Positions 11,101-21,684 of a DNA stretch of 64,000 bases are shown here, piece by piece. The translations under genes were made by a program, and so were the position numbers. Origin of the DNA: Drosophila miranda (Eukaryota > Arthropoda > Insecta > Diptera > Drosophilidae); the NCBI RefSeq assembly GCF_003369915.1, contig NC_046676.1, positions 21,744,001 through 21,808,000 on the forward strand, in the 5' to 3' direction. The stretch's first letter is position 1. The number at the start of each line of letters is the position of its first letter. The notes below the pieces were generated by a model, which saw only the letters and a program-made list of their open reading frames with translations, was not told the DNA's origin and did not search any database.

Positions 11101-14100
11101 CCGTGTGTGAGTGTGCTTTGTCGCTGACACACATTCAAGTTGCTGTTCACTTTTTTTTCTGCCGTCGTTTCCTTTTCCACATAAATGTGGTGTCTGTAGT
11201 ATTGCAGCTTTGTGGCGCGGCGCACTTTGGCTAAAATTTTCCGTCATTCGATGTTTTTCCAACGAAACAATGATTTTTCAGGCACGTAACCATGTAAAAC
11301 CGCTAACTTTGTGCCTAGATAAATTACAAAAGATAAGGTTTCCTTGGGGGGGGTGGGTATTTAACTCGAAAACAATCACAAATCTCATTAGAAATCAGTT
11401 GGCCAAAAAGTATTTGATTAGTTTTTGTTGCAAGGCAGTTTTCTTTACATACATACATATGTACATACATATGTATCTAAATATTTATATACATACTTCT
11501 GTGAAAAATTGTGTCATCACTTTGCACATCTAGAAAACTTGTTATACACACACATGTATATACTTATATGCATATACATATATGGATGTATTTACAAAAA
11601 CAGCCGCTGCACTTCTTGTTCTTTTCTCCTTTTTTTTCCAAGCAACACACAACTACAACGACAGCGTTTCTTGTATGCTTCGACGAGTGCCAACTAGAAA
11701 CAGAAAACTGGGTTATTGGCGCAAATGCGCGCGCGAATCTTCATCTCTCTCCCCCACTCCACTTCATTGATCACATTCTCCCTTTCTTGCTGCAGTTCCA
11801 CTTGGCACGCGAAGCTGCAGCAGCAGCCAAGTTGTCTGTTTGTGGGGTGCGGGCCTTAGCATTCTCACAAGTTCCCCATTTTCCATGCCTTACCTATTAT
11901 AAATTCACCTTGGCTGCCTGCTTTTGCTGCTTGTATTTGTTGCCTAGCAACGCTGGGTAGGGGGAGAGGGAAGATGGGTTGGAAATTGCAGCAAATGACT
12001 AATTTCGTGTTTGCTTTCTGCGGCGGTGCTGATATGCTGATGACGACATCAAAAGAAAACCAAACCAGTTCGAAAGCGAAACAAATTTTTGGCGATGACG
12101 CCACAGCTGCTCTGGCTGCTTCTTTGTTGCTGTTTCTCTTATTGCGTTTTATGTTTTATGCTTGGGAATTAATAGCCACACACGAACATGATCGTAAGCC
12201 AAAAGAAAGCTAACAAGAGAGACGCAGCGCAGCGCACAACTGACCAAAGCTTCCTACACTCCTCTTTTCTTTGCTTTAATCTCTTTCTCTTCGACGGGGT
12301 CTGTGTCTGTCTCTGTCACCTAGTCTCCCTCTCTCTTTCGAGTGGAACGTGTGTTGCATGTGATTTCATTTAATTTTCGTCTTGCTCTTTTCTGTTTACG
12401 TTTACCACAAAACAGAAACAGAAAACGTATTCTTCTCTTTTTTGGGTTAAAAGTTAATGCGCTCCAGGCACGAATCTTGGGGTACTTCCCCATCTGTATG
12501 GCTTTTGACCAGACTATCGTTCAATTAAAATCTACACGCTCAAATGGTATAAGTCTTGATGGACTGAAAACTTTCCTCTGGCTACAATATGCTTTTGATA
12601 TCGCTGAAAGAAATTGTGAGGAAGAAGAATATCTCCCATTTAATTTAATAACTTGACTCTCATCCTCCTATGCACTCCAATTCTCTAATTTTTTGTTCCA
12701 CTCTAGTCCCAAATATGTTTGATGCCTTGAAACCAAATCACTTTTGAATAGAGGCTGGTCTGGTCCGCCTTGCAAGTTGAGCTTTCGAACTTTAAATTCC
12801 AATACAGCGGAGAAAAACTGGAAAACCTTGAATAACCCACTCAGATGACTAATTAGAGAACCTCTAAATAGAGATCGATGGGAATAGATCGATTCTCAGA
12901 GATAGAGTGAAGATTTGGTTGGTTAATTTTATACAATTATTAAGCTTTCGCATGACCATTAATATTTAATGGGCCCGATTAAAGGCAACATCTGGCATCG
13001 CTCAAAAGTGTACTTTGCACATTCATAAAACTGCTGTCAGCAGGAAGCCCGACACCTTTCGCCATAGTATTTTTCGTTACTTACATATTCCAGAATCCCC
13101 AGCAACTGTCGATCCCGATTTGTTTGATAAGAAATTTCGCGCGCTCTTTCTCTCTCCAAGTAACACTGAGACATATGGAGAGTACTAGGCTAGGTGCAAG
13201 AAACTAACGCGTCTACTGCCAGCGAACAGCGAATAAAGATTGGCGAATGACTCCGCTTCGGGTTTAGTTTCTGTCTCTGCTGCTCTGCTTCTGCTGTGGC
13301 GCAGTTTCATCGAAAATTGTTTCAATGTACACGCAAACACACACAGCCACAGACACATAGTCACGGCCCTGCGCTCATAGAAACCGTATATAAAACATTG
13401 TGACTAAGCTTTTTCATATACTATTTCATGCATATGCATGCTGTGCGGGGGTGGTGGGGTGGGTGTTTGTGTAGGTCAAACAGCTTCGACGTCAGCGATG
13501 CCGTAAGGGTTTTTGCTGCGCAGCGTTCAAGTCCGCCCACAAAATGTCTGCAACAGCAGCAGTATCGTTAGAGAAATGGGATGGAGGGACACAAATGGGG
13601 AGAGAGATCCTCTGATGTCGCTTCCAACTGCGTTTCAGCTTCTGGCCAGATGGAGGGGGTGCGGGAGGGAGGCAGAAGTGCGCAGGAAAGTCAGAACGGG
13701 CCCAGCTGCTACTGCTGACTGCGCAGCGTTGATAAGAAGAAGAAAGAGAAGAAGAAGCACTCACTTCCAGTTAAGAGAATTTTTCTCCTACTTCCGCAAT
13801 GGAATTGATTGGGAGGCCCTGACTGCCTTTATCAGTCGTTCACTGGAACCGAGCTGGGTTTTTGTCAAACGAATGCCGAAGCATGTGCGCCCCTCGGTAC
13901 AAGCAACCCTCGTTATATGGGCTTTTTCCCGCCTCAAACCCTGCCTAGAAGTCGGACCGGACCACTGCGCACATTGTAATACTGCGCATGTTTCCAGCAT
14001 TCTTTTGCTGTTGCTTTTGTGTCACCTTTTCGTCCTGCATACGAGGGGGAAAGTTTCATTGTATCCTTCTTTCATTTTCTTACCTGGGCGGTGAAGGAAT

Positions 14101-16179
14101 TTTTCATTAGAATGATAACTTTTGCTGGAATAGGGTGTTTTGATATGGTTCCATTCGCTCCTTCTCACATTCGATGCGTTTCGAGAATGCAATTGCAAAT
14201 GGAAATCTGAACTGTCTGGCTTATGCATATGTAAATACCTCTTGTCTGGAACTCAAAGGAACGCTACAAATGGATCAAATAGTCTGCTACTTGATCGTTC
14301 CGTAGGTAATGCAATATGGATAAGGGTTAATCAGTATGTTCTACAGAGCGGAGACCCTTGATTCTCCTAATTACTCTTCTGTCTGTTTAAAGGAGACTCT
14401 TCCTTCGCAAAAGCGGACTCCTTTTACGCTTACGAGCGTAATCACTGTACCTATTTTGATTTTTGCTTATCATTTTTCAATTCACCTTCCCTTCACTTCA
14501 CTCCACCAAAGAAAAACAATTTGCGTCTAATTGAAAATCAGATACCTGATGATAATTATAAGGTCTTTCGGATTTGGGTTTCGGCTTGGGGTTGGGGGTT
14601 GAGTTTTTCGCATCAGTGAGCTGCTCGGTGGGTTTGGGAAATGTGCTCGGGGTCATGTCCAGGTAGGGATTGCGAAAACTGTAAACCGAAACGCTTTGGA
14701 GGGATGTTGGACAAGAAGGTCGTTTGCGGACATTTGCCCTCCCCTCCCCTCGCTCACCCACATGCCATATCCATATCCGCGCCACAACATGAAATTTCCA
14801 TTTGGCTGAGAGATTCTCCTACTCAACTCCTCTACCCCTCCTCTTGTACTGAGTGTTGGTTTGTGACTGTGCGTGTGTGTGTGTGTTAATGAAGGCATTT
14901 TGAGCTAAACAAGTTGCAGTCCCTCTTGAAAGGAAACCCGAAAGAAACTTACACTCCACTCCGGAAAGTCGTAGACCGAAAAAAGACAGAGAGAAAGAAA
15001 AAATGAAATGGAACAGCGGCAAGTAAACAAAAAGGGAACGAGAAAGAAAGAGGGATGTAGAGAATGAGGCAGCGGAGAAAGGAAAACATTTACAAAAGAG
15101 AGTCCATTGAACCCGCCTAGCGTTGGTGGCTACTGACGAGCCACGGCGACGGCGGCGCAGCAATGAAGACGAAGTATGCCATGGATGTTGATGACGTCTT
15201 GAGGTTAAATTGTCGATCAGGGCGCCCGCGAACAACGGGAGAGGCAAGACAAGAGACTACCAAACAAACCAAAAAGAAAAAAATGTCAACGTCAACTTCA
15301 GTGTCGGATGTCTGTCGTATGCATGTGTCTACCCCTTCCACGAAATGAACAAACATATTAGATGTTGCTGCTCACGCACTTAACCAAACATTGTACATAC
15401 ATACGTTACATCTACTTACATACATACATATGTACGTTGAATAATAATTATAGGTCAAAGAAGTGCAAGAAACATTCGATCAGTAAGAGTAGAAGAAGGA
15501 GAAACTGATCAACGTAGAAGTGGAATGCAATCTCCCTTCCACCCACAACAATTCAAGCAATGGGAAGTAGGGTACAAAGCGATCGACGTTGTCCGGTTTA
15601 TTGATGCGCGTCCGCCCCGCTTAGTTAGTGCGAATATTTATCAATAAATAGCAAGTATATGTATACGTACATATGTTCATATAAGGCATGCAACGGCAAC
15701 AACAAAACACTACGAATACATATTGTGCAAACATTTACATAAATACATACATGCATGCCTACATACATGTACATACATAATAGGTACGTACGTTTGGCAT
15801 TCGTTGAGTTGAGTTGGTTGGCAAGCAGCGCCGCGCAGCTGACGAGCGACTACGAAACGACGAAACAAACGATGAAGAATAAAACGCGAAAACAACGAAA
15901 CGATGAAACTGACTGTACATACAGTACATAAACACACACGTACACACAATACGTGTGCTAGCGACGAACGAGAATGTGCGTGTGTGTGTGAGTGTTTGCT
16001 CTATGGCCCCGGCACGAGGTGGAGAGGTACAGACGCGCCTGTTGCAAAATTCATTCTGGCGCTCTCATTCGTGACGAAAGGATGTACGCCCGGCTGTAGC
16101 CCGTATGAATCTACATCCGTACATTCCTTGCGCAAGGCCCACGCTCACAGCCGTCCCCACAGCACCCACACCCTTCCAG
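8137..16179. other. Long promoter/UTR-like region without recognised coding exons
   Basis: About 8 kb without a convincing coding exon. From about 9.2 kb on it is rich in CT/GA-type (GAGA-like) tracts, CG-rich stretches (CGCGCGCGCC near 10125) and TATA-like elements. It also has strong isolated splice signals on both strands: minus-strand GTAAGN-type donors near 11893, 13080, 14085 and 14950, and a plus-strand acceptor near 10620. This suits untranslated exons and alternative promoters of a neighbouring gene, or a non-coding transcript. I could not link the signals into one model. TATGTACATA repeats lie at about 8275, 8440, 11445, 15400 and 15655-15780. Confidence 0.4.
10996..11005 (+). promoter_or_regulatory. 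TATA-like element
   Basis: TATATATAAG lies in a CG- and GAGA-rich stretch and could drive an untranslated first exon. It overlaps a general TA-rich simple sequence, so this is weak evidence. Confidence 0.25.
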
Positions 16180-16185
16180 TTGGAC

Positions 16186-17223
16186 ATGGCCAAGGAGCAA
16201 GAATACGAGGAGCTGCGCGAGCTGCTCCAGTCATGGGATGTTGCCGATCTCCTCCCACACTTGCAAGGTGAGTGCTTACTGGAGAGCAGAAGAACGACTT
16301 TAACTGTAACGGCATTTGGCCGCCTCTCTCTCCCATTCACAGACGAATCCATCAACGTGGACGAACTGCAGATGATCAAGCGGCACCACCTGGCCGAGCT
16401 TCTGAGCAACTTTCGGTTCGGCACCCGCATACGCTTTGAGCATCACCTGGAACGTTGGCGACGCTGGCTGAACGTGCCCCTCCAGGGCGTTCAGGGGCAG
16501 AGTCAGACGCACTGCCAGGGCTGTCGGTGCGCGGAGTCGGCGGCCCCGTCCATTATCTGCCATCCCCAGATGGGCGGGCAGTCGGACAGCGCCGGGGACA
16601 GTGGCAAGTCCGATGATCTCGCCAAGACACTGCCGGCAGAGCCACTGGTCTCCATCACTGATCCCAGAGAGACGGTACAAGCCCCCTTTCATATCCCTAT
16701 GCAGCCCCAGTCGGAGCCCAGCGAGATCCTGAGTACGACGCTAGTCACTAACGTCAAGGAGGAGGACAGCGGGGAGCAGGTGACGGGTGAGGATCGAGTT
16801 GTTACAGTGCTGGGCATCCTGCAAGCTGGCGGGGTGAAAAGCCAGTCCCTGCTCGACCGCCTGGGTCAGCAGGAGGCGCTGGATGCTGTGCAGCGGCTGC
16901 TGCTCATCCAGCTGATATGCAGCTACTATGAGGACAATCAGCTGCATCTGACGTTGCAACGCAGCCACCTGCTGGAGCGCGAGATTCTCCAACTGTTCCC
17001 GAAGGAACAACTGCAATACTACCGAACCGAACGGCGTGGCAAGATATATGTGCGGTTCACCAACATGAAGCGAAACAAGAGGGTTAACTCTTCCCGCCAG
17101 GAGCTGAAGCGAAGGCGCGAAGATCTGCTCAAGCCGGCGGCCCACGTCTATGCCACTGATATCGTGCACAAGGGCCAGACCTTTCCGGCCGACAACGTAT
17201 TCAGTCCCGAGAGATCCGATTGA
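16186..17223 (+). CDS. Uncharacterised protein, N-terminal SAM-like helical domain (320 aa)
   Basis: I recognise no named family. Exons are 16186-16267 and 16343-17223. The 75-nt intron has GTGAGT and a pyrimidine-rich TTCACAG end. Spliced, residues 1-75 form a compact helical, Leu- and Trp-rich unit (ELLQSWDVADLLPHLQ, then DESINVDELQMIKRHHL) that reads like a SAM-type or death-fold-like domain. A Cys/His cluster (HCQGCRC) and an acidic, Pro/Ser-rich linker follow. A second globular unit (EDRVVTVLGIL to about KIYVRF) and a basic tail (KRNKR, KRRRED) end the chain, suggesting a nuclear protein. ATG 16186 was chosen because a strong acceptor (CCCTTCCAG, ending 16179) lies just upstream. An ATG at 16105 would add 27 residues in unspliced RNA. 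The upstream leader exon was not located. Confidence 0.8.
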   Translation: MAKEQEYEELRELLQSWDVADLLPHLQGECLLESRRTTLTVTAFGRLSLPFTDESINVDELQMIKRHHLAELLSNFRFGTRIRFEHHLERWRRWLNVPLQGVQGQSQTHCQGCRCAESAAPSIICHPQMGGQSDSAGDSGKSDDLAKTLPAEPLVSITDPRETVQAPFHIPMQPQSEPSEILSTTLVTNVKEEDSGEQVTGEDRVVTVLGILQAGGVKSQSLLDRLGQQEALDAVQRLLLIQLICSYYEDNQLHLTLQRSHLLEREILQLFPKEQLQYYRTERRGKIYVRFTNMKRNKRVNSSRQELKRRREDLLKPAAHVYATDIVHKGQTFPADNVFSPERSD

Positions 17224-17495
17224 AAACACCCATATTCCGATCTAAGTTGATTATTTCTAAGCTGAATCTATCTCGTGTGTGATACAGTGAGGGTTCTCTT
17301 GAGCGGCCACCACAGTGCCAAGAGATTGGATGTGTACATAGATTGGCATCAAATTATCTCGAGGTGTCCACCCAAAAGAGCTCTCCTTGTACATATTTAT
17401 TTCTATGTATATGTACATATATTTTTATTTTGTATGCTCTCTAATCTGTATAGGGTATTTGCGGGTCGACCCGATCCCGCTGACTGACGAAATTA

Positions 17496-17501
17496 AATAA
17501 A
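17496..17501 (+). terminator. Polyadenylation signal of the SAM-like gene
   Basis: AATAAA lies about 270 nt after the stop codon at 17223, within an A-rich context. It is the first clear signal downstream. Confidence 0.55.
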
Positions 17502-17929
17502 AAATTTTGGAAATTCGCGAGAAGAACTTTTTCCTCCGTCTCCACATCTGCTAGCTCGGCTTTTTAGGGTTCGTCGCGGTGAACCTTATGATAGTTGCAA
17601 CACTGCGCGGTAAACGGTGATGGTGAGAGAAAAAGTGATTACATCAGCAATGTAAAAATAGCCAGCGGCCGTGTTAACAATCGTCGAGCAATTTGCTGAC
17701 TAGCTGTAAAATGCGGCCACAAGTACACTATTTTCCTGGTTCTAGTTTTCGTATCGTCAATTAAATCCACTCATCATGATGATGATGTGGCCTCTGACTG
17801 GCTGCGGAGGGAGTGTTTAGGGGCGTTTCACATGAAACTAATTAATTAAGTTGCTCGCTTTTCTTCCCCTTGCGTTTTTTTGTGGTTCTCATTTGCTCGT
17901 TTCATGTTCAGTGCTAATTGACTTTATCA

Positions 17930-17948
17930 GTGTCGCGAGTCGCGACAC
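17930..17948. repeat. Perfect 9-bp inverted repeat with 1-nt centre
   Basis: The arms GTGTCGCGA and TCGCGACAC flank a single G. The arms are CG-rich in otherwise AT-rich DNA and each contains TCGCGA. It could be a dimeric protein-binding site; I know no specific factor for it. Confidence 0.6.
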
Positions 17949-18324
17949 AGAGCAAACGAAACTATCTAAAATGCCCCACCATCACCCGACCAGAGCAGAT
18001 ATCAGGCTGTGTTATCAGGCGGGGGGCTGCATGGTAATTGCCTTTCGGTGGGCGATTCATTTTCACATTTTCTGCATTGTTCATTCTGCATTCCAATAGA
18101 TATTACTCTGTTATATGTTTTCTCATCCATTCCATTTGGTCTGTGCATGTATCTGTCATGTGTACCTGCGTGTGTAAGTACAGATGTGGGCAAGTCCATG
18201 TGTAGCTAGTAAATAGGTCGCTCGCAACAGGCGACAAAGCTGCAGAGCTACAAACTAACACACGAGCTACAAACTATTTTATTTGTTGCTCTACCCCAGC
18301 GAAAGCTACACGAAATGTACATAT

Positions 18325-19425
18325 TGTACATACATACATATGGCTGTGTTCGTGTTCAAGTTTCGATAAGCTGTAAAAGCTCTCGCGCTTATGTACTTGT
18401 TTTTTCTGTAAAAGCGAAACATATGGTTGTATGTATGTATGTACATAGTATTTTAATTGTTCGCTTGCAAACGAACACATTTTGAATTAATAATGCTGAT
18501 CAAAGTTTGTTAATTGTTCTACAGCACAGCTGTTAAATTGTTCAGTTTTAGTTGCATTGACATACATATGTATGTACATACCATACATAAGTTGCTCAGT
18601 TGCTGGAAAAGATAAGCTTGAAACATCCATAAAGTTTTGGTTTTTGGAAACGGCGAAATTCTTATACACTATAAATGTACACGTGTACATATGTATGTAT
18701 GTACTTATAACACGTTCATTTATCTTATCTAGGTGTCTGTGTGTTGATTTTTCTGGCTTTGCTTTTGCTTCTCTCGTCTTCCTCTTTTTGTTATTTCCAA
18801 TGCTTTTGCTATGGAATTGAAATGGCTGGACAAGCAGCCCACACACATACACAGCTACACTTGTATGTACATATATTTTATGTAAATATGTATGTATGTT
18901 TGTTTTAGTATATATGAGTTTCTTTTTCGAGTGGGGAAAGTAGGTCAATTACACGTGTCGTGTGCATATGTACACTCTGTGTACATATGTAGACGTTTTA
19001 TGCTTAGGCAGCATAATCATCCAGCCAGCGTTGTTGATCGAAAAAGCTTACTTCTGAGCTATGTTCTCCACGATTTCTTTTCTTTTATCTTTCGTTTCTA
19101 GGCCAAATCGCGCTGTGGGGCGGACGTTGTTCTTGTTTATCTTTCTGAGAGATGATAAATTAAAAGAGTTTCAAGACGTGGGAGGCATCGGTATCCTCTT
19201 CAAGGCTTAGGAAGAGTGAGAGAGCAGCTGTCGCTGACATTTTCCTTTCCGTTTTGGAAAGGACGTTGTAAGGACAAGGAAAACAAGGCACTGGAAGGCA
19301 CTGTGCGGGGGCGCAGATAAAATTATACGCAGCCCAGTAAATGGCGCAGGCTAGCAAATGGCGGGAGATAAAAAACAGCCCCACTATGTACTCTATGTAC
19401 ATATATATGTATGTAAGTATGTACA
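18325..19425. repeat. Cluster of TACATACATATGTATGTA palindromic simple repeats
   Basis: Short blocks of ATGTACATAC-type sequence, many of them perfect palindromes centred on CATATG, recur at about 18325, 18430, 18560, 18680, 18865, 18970 and 19395. Similar blocks lie elsewhere in the window (about 6850, 8275, 8440, 11445, 15400, 15660, 41020, 52965, 56385, 57405 and 58065). This is a genome-wide microsatellite-like feature of some Drosophila lineages. Confidence 0.7.
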
Positions 19426-20082
19426 CTTGAGAATTGGGTCAATCGATAAAAGAGGAAACAGTGGAGCAGCGGCAGTGGCAGTGGCAGCACCAGCAGCTGC
19501 GGAAGGAATCTAGCACATGCGCCAAATTGTGGGGAGAGGGTGTGGGATGAGGATTGGATTGGCGTCTGGGGGTTGCTTTGTGGCGCCCAAGGAGCTTTTT
19601 CCATCGTCAGATTCAGAGAAATTCGTACCAAATTGTTAATGTAGATATGTATATGTACACATATTTACTCATTGCGTTACATAGATTCAGCAATATGAAA
19701 TTACATCACGCGAAAGAACCACTCGCACTTGGCTCCCTCTTTGACTCTTAATATTTTATGGGGCAGCTGTTACTGCGCTCCACATGGCACATTTACAGCC
19801 ACATAAAACGAAGTTTTGGGGAGATTCATTCAAATATGTAAAAGTACTGAATGTTTTTTCGACGGCCTATTAGATTGAGGCCAGTAATTCGAAATAACGT
19901 AGCCAAAATCCAGTAAATGATATCAATTCAATGAAATTCAGTTATTATCTATAAGAATTGAGGACATGTTTTTCATCTATTTCAGTTAATTCTTGTTACA
20001 GAAAATAATATAGATTTAAATGAAATTGCAAATTTTTATAATTTTAATCAATAGACTAAATTAAATTAAACATTTTACCCGC

Positions 20083-20273
20083 GATCTGGCAGCGCTCATT
20101 AACACTTTTCATAGGTCGGGCAGCATCCGTTAAAATCAAAAAATTTCGGTAATTCTACATGTAGAATGTAAATTGTATCGCTGATGTAAAATCCATGTAA
20201 TATACACACATTTGGCATGATTTTAATGGGTGCTGCCAGACCGATGAAAAATATTAATGCACGCTGCCAGATA
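20083..20273. repeat. Foldback: 56-nt imperfect inverted repeat with 79-nt loop
   Basis: The left arm (20083-20138) and the reverse complement of the right arm (20218-20273) match at 47 of 56 positions, ungapped, by hand count. The spacer 20139-20217 contains a perfect 16-nt palindrome (ATTCTACATGTAGAAT, 20152-20167). Each arm carries two GGCAGC cores. It could be a degenerate foldback or MITE, or a transcribed hairpin. It lies in the 3' flank of the TMEM186-like gene. Confidence 0.7.
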
Positions 20274-20562
20274 AATGTTAAGCGGTGGCCTGCCCGCCAG
20301 ATTCGAATCGTGGTTTCCTTTCGAGGGAAAAGGCAGTGATTCTACCTTTGGCACAAGGAGCGATTAGAAATATCCGAGCTGGACTGTCTTCAAGGCTCCT
20401 GCTCCAGCTTCAGGGGCTAATTGAGATCGGGCTAGAGGGTACTCCAGGTGATAGGCTGGATGGTAGTCATCACCCGAATACAGATGTTAAAGTGTGTGGA
20501 TCGCTGTATAAATCTATATAATCAACATTCCTAACTCAAGTATAACTCAAAAGAAAACGCAT

Positions 20563-21310
20563 TCATTTTTCCGCAAACAGCTGGTGAAACTCTGACGGCG
20601 TCTTAAAGTAGTCGATCAGTAGCATGGAAGAGCGGTTCCCCAGCCTGTACATAATGTGGCTCCAAGGATTCAGTACGTTCCTGTATTCAGCAATCTGTCC
20701 CCTTTCGAAATAATGCTTCACAGTTCCCAACGGAAGCTGCGATCCATAAACAGCCACATATCTGAAAGATATAATGCAGGATTTACATAGATATAGAGCC
20801 ACATATTGAAAACTTACTTATCGGCACTCTTATAAATCCTGAGGGGATATTTGGCCACAAATGTGCGTATGGCCAGGTTGATTAGCACAAATCCTGCCAA
20901 GAAGTAATACAAATCTGATTCATGGGACACCAGCAAAGATATGTTGATTTTCTGGGTGATGTTTTCCAAATTCATGTTCGTAGCAAAGTGAAAGGCGGCC
21001 ACCAGGCCAAGCATAGAAACCGTCGCCGTAGACACATTCTTGGTCCAGCTTACATAATTTTCTATGGGTGCACGATAGATTAATCTATACGTATCTGGCA
21101 ACCGGTCATTAAACAGAAGCTTTCTTTCCACATCGGGGGCCGGCGCCGCATTCCGCAACTTGCATCGCAGGGAACTTGTTCTGAAAGAAAATGTACATTT
21201 TCAGCTTAATTATAAGATATAAACGTTCCCAGTACTTACTGCAGGCTTCTGTGGAGCCTTGTGGCTGCGATGGGTCCTAATTTAACAAATTTTAAGATAG
21301 CAGCACACAT
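20563..21310 (-). CDS. TMEM186-like mitochondrial inner-membrane protein (210 aa)
   Basis: Homolog of TMEM186, in mammals a mitochondrial inner-membrane protein linked to complex I assembly. Exons (minus strand) are 21310-21240, 21180-20818 and 20761-20563. They join at GTAAGT donors into 210 codons plus stop, close to the roughly 213-residue human protein. The N-terminus is basic with no acidic residue in the first 39, consistent with a mitochondrial presequence. The core has the family start LPDTYRLIYRAPIENYV, hydrophobic segments at about 73-90 and 114-133, then a soluble tail (YVAVYGSQLPLGTVKHYF). The ATG at 21310 gives this layout. The gene is divergently arranged with the RRM gene, with 374 nt between the start codons. 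The family call rests on pattern and length, not on a search. Confidence 0.8.
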
Positions 21311-21332
21311 TTGTTTTTCTTTAAGTTGCTTA

Positions 21333-21342
21333 AACAGCTGTT
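21333..21342 (-). promoter_or_regulatory. E-box core-promoter motif AACAGCTGTT
   Basis: This matches AWCAGCTGWT, a core-promoter motif of Drosophila broadly expressed genes. It lies 23-32 nt upstream of the TMEM186-like ATG in the interval shared by two divergent genes. No TATA box is needed for such promoters. Confidence 0.5.
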
Positions 21343-21684
21343 GAGCGTTGCCACCTCTAATAAAAGGGAGTATTTAAAACAGTATATTTTACTTTCGCTT
21401 TTTTTAGACAAGATCCAATACAAGCAATTATTTAAAATAAGACAGTCAAGTAGAAACTAATTAATTCATTCATAAATCGAATAAAACTACTATCAAGCTA
21501 GAAATATTCGACGAAATATCAAAAACGAGGAATTTCTATGAGGGAACTTGAATAATTTGTCAGTGTATTTACGGTATATTTTGGTATATTTCTGAGGGTC
21601 GATAAGTCCCATTTTTTTGTGATAAATAAACAAAACAAAAATCAAGAGACAAAATTTATTTCAAAATATAGTTTTCTTTAAGTT

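Larger units (their letters stand above)
17502..20562. other. Intergenic region with simple repeats
   Basis: No coding exon is supported. The stretch is dominated by TATGTACATA-type repeats (about 18325, 18430, 18560, 18680, 18865, 18970 and 19395). It also holds a perfect inverted repeat at 17930-17948 and the foldback at 20083-20273. Around 20285-20520 there is an open frame with a GATTCGAATC sequence resembling a tRNA T-arm. No cloverleaf can be drawn around it. Confidence 0.45.

Noticed and set aside
18325..19425. TACATA palindrome blocks read as a CRISPR-like or transposon array
   Set aside because: Irregular spacing, no constant repeat unit and wide dispersal: simple-sequence DNA of a eukaryote.
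20285..20521. tRNA-like GATTCGAATC and a 78-codon open frame
   Set aside because: The T-arm-like sequence has no matching acceptor, D or anticodon arms; the open frame has no family likeness or expression signals.
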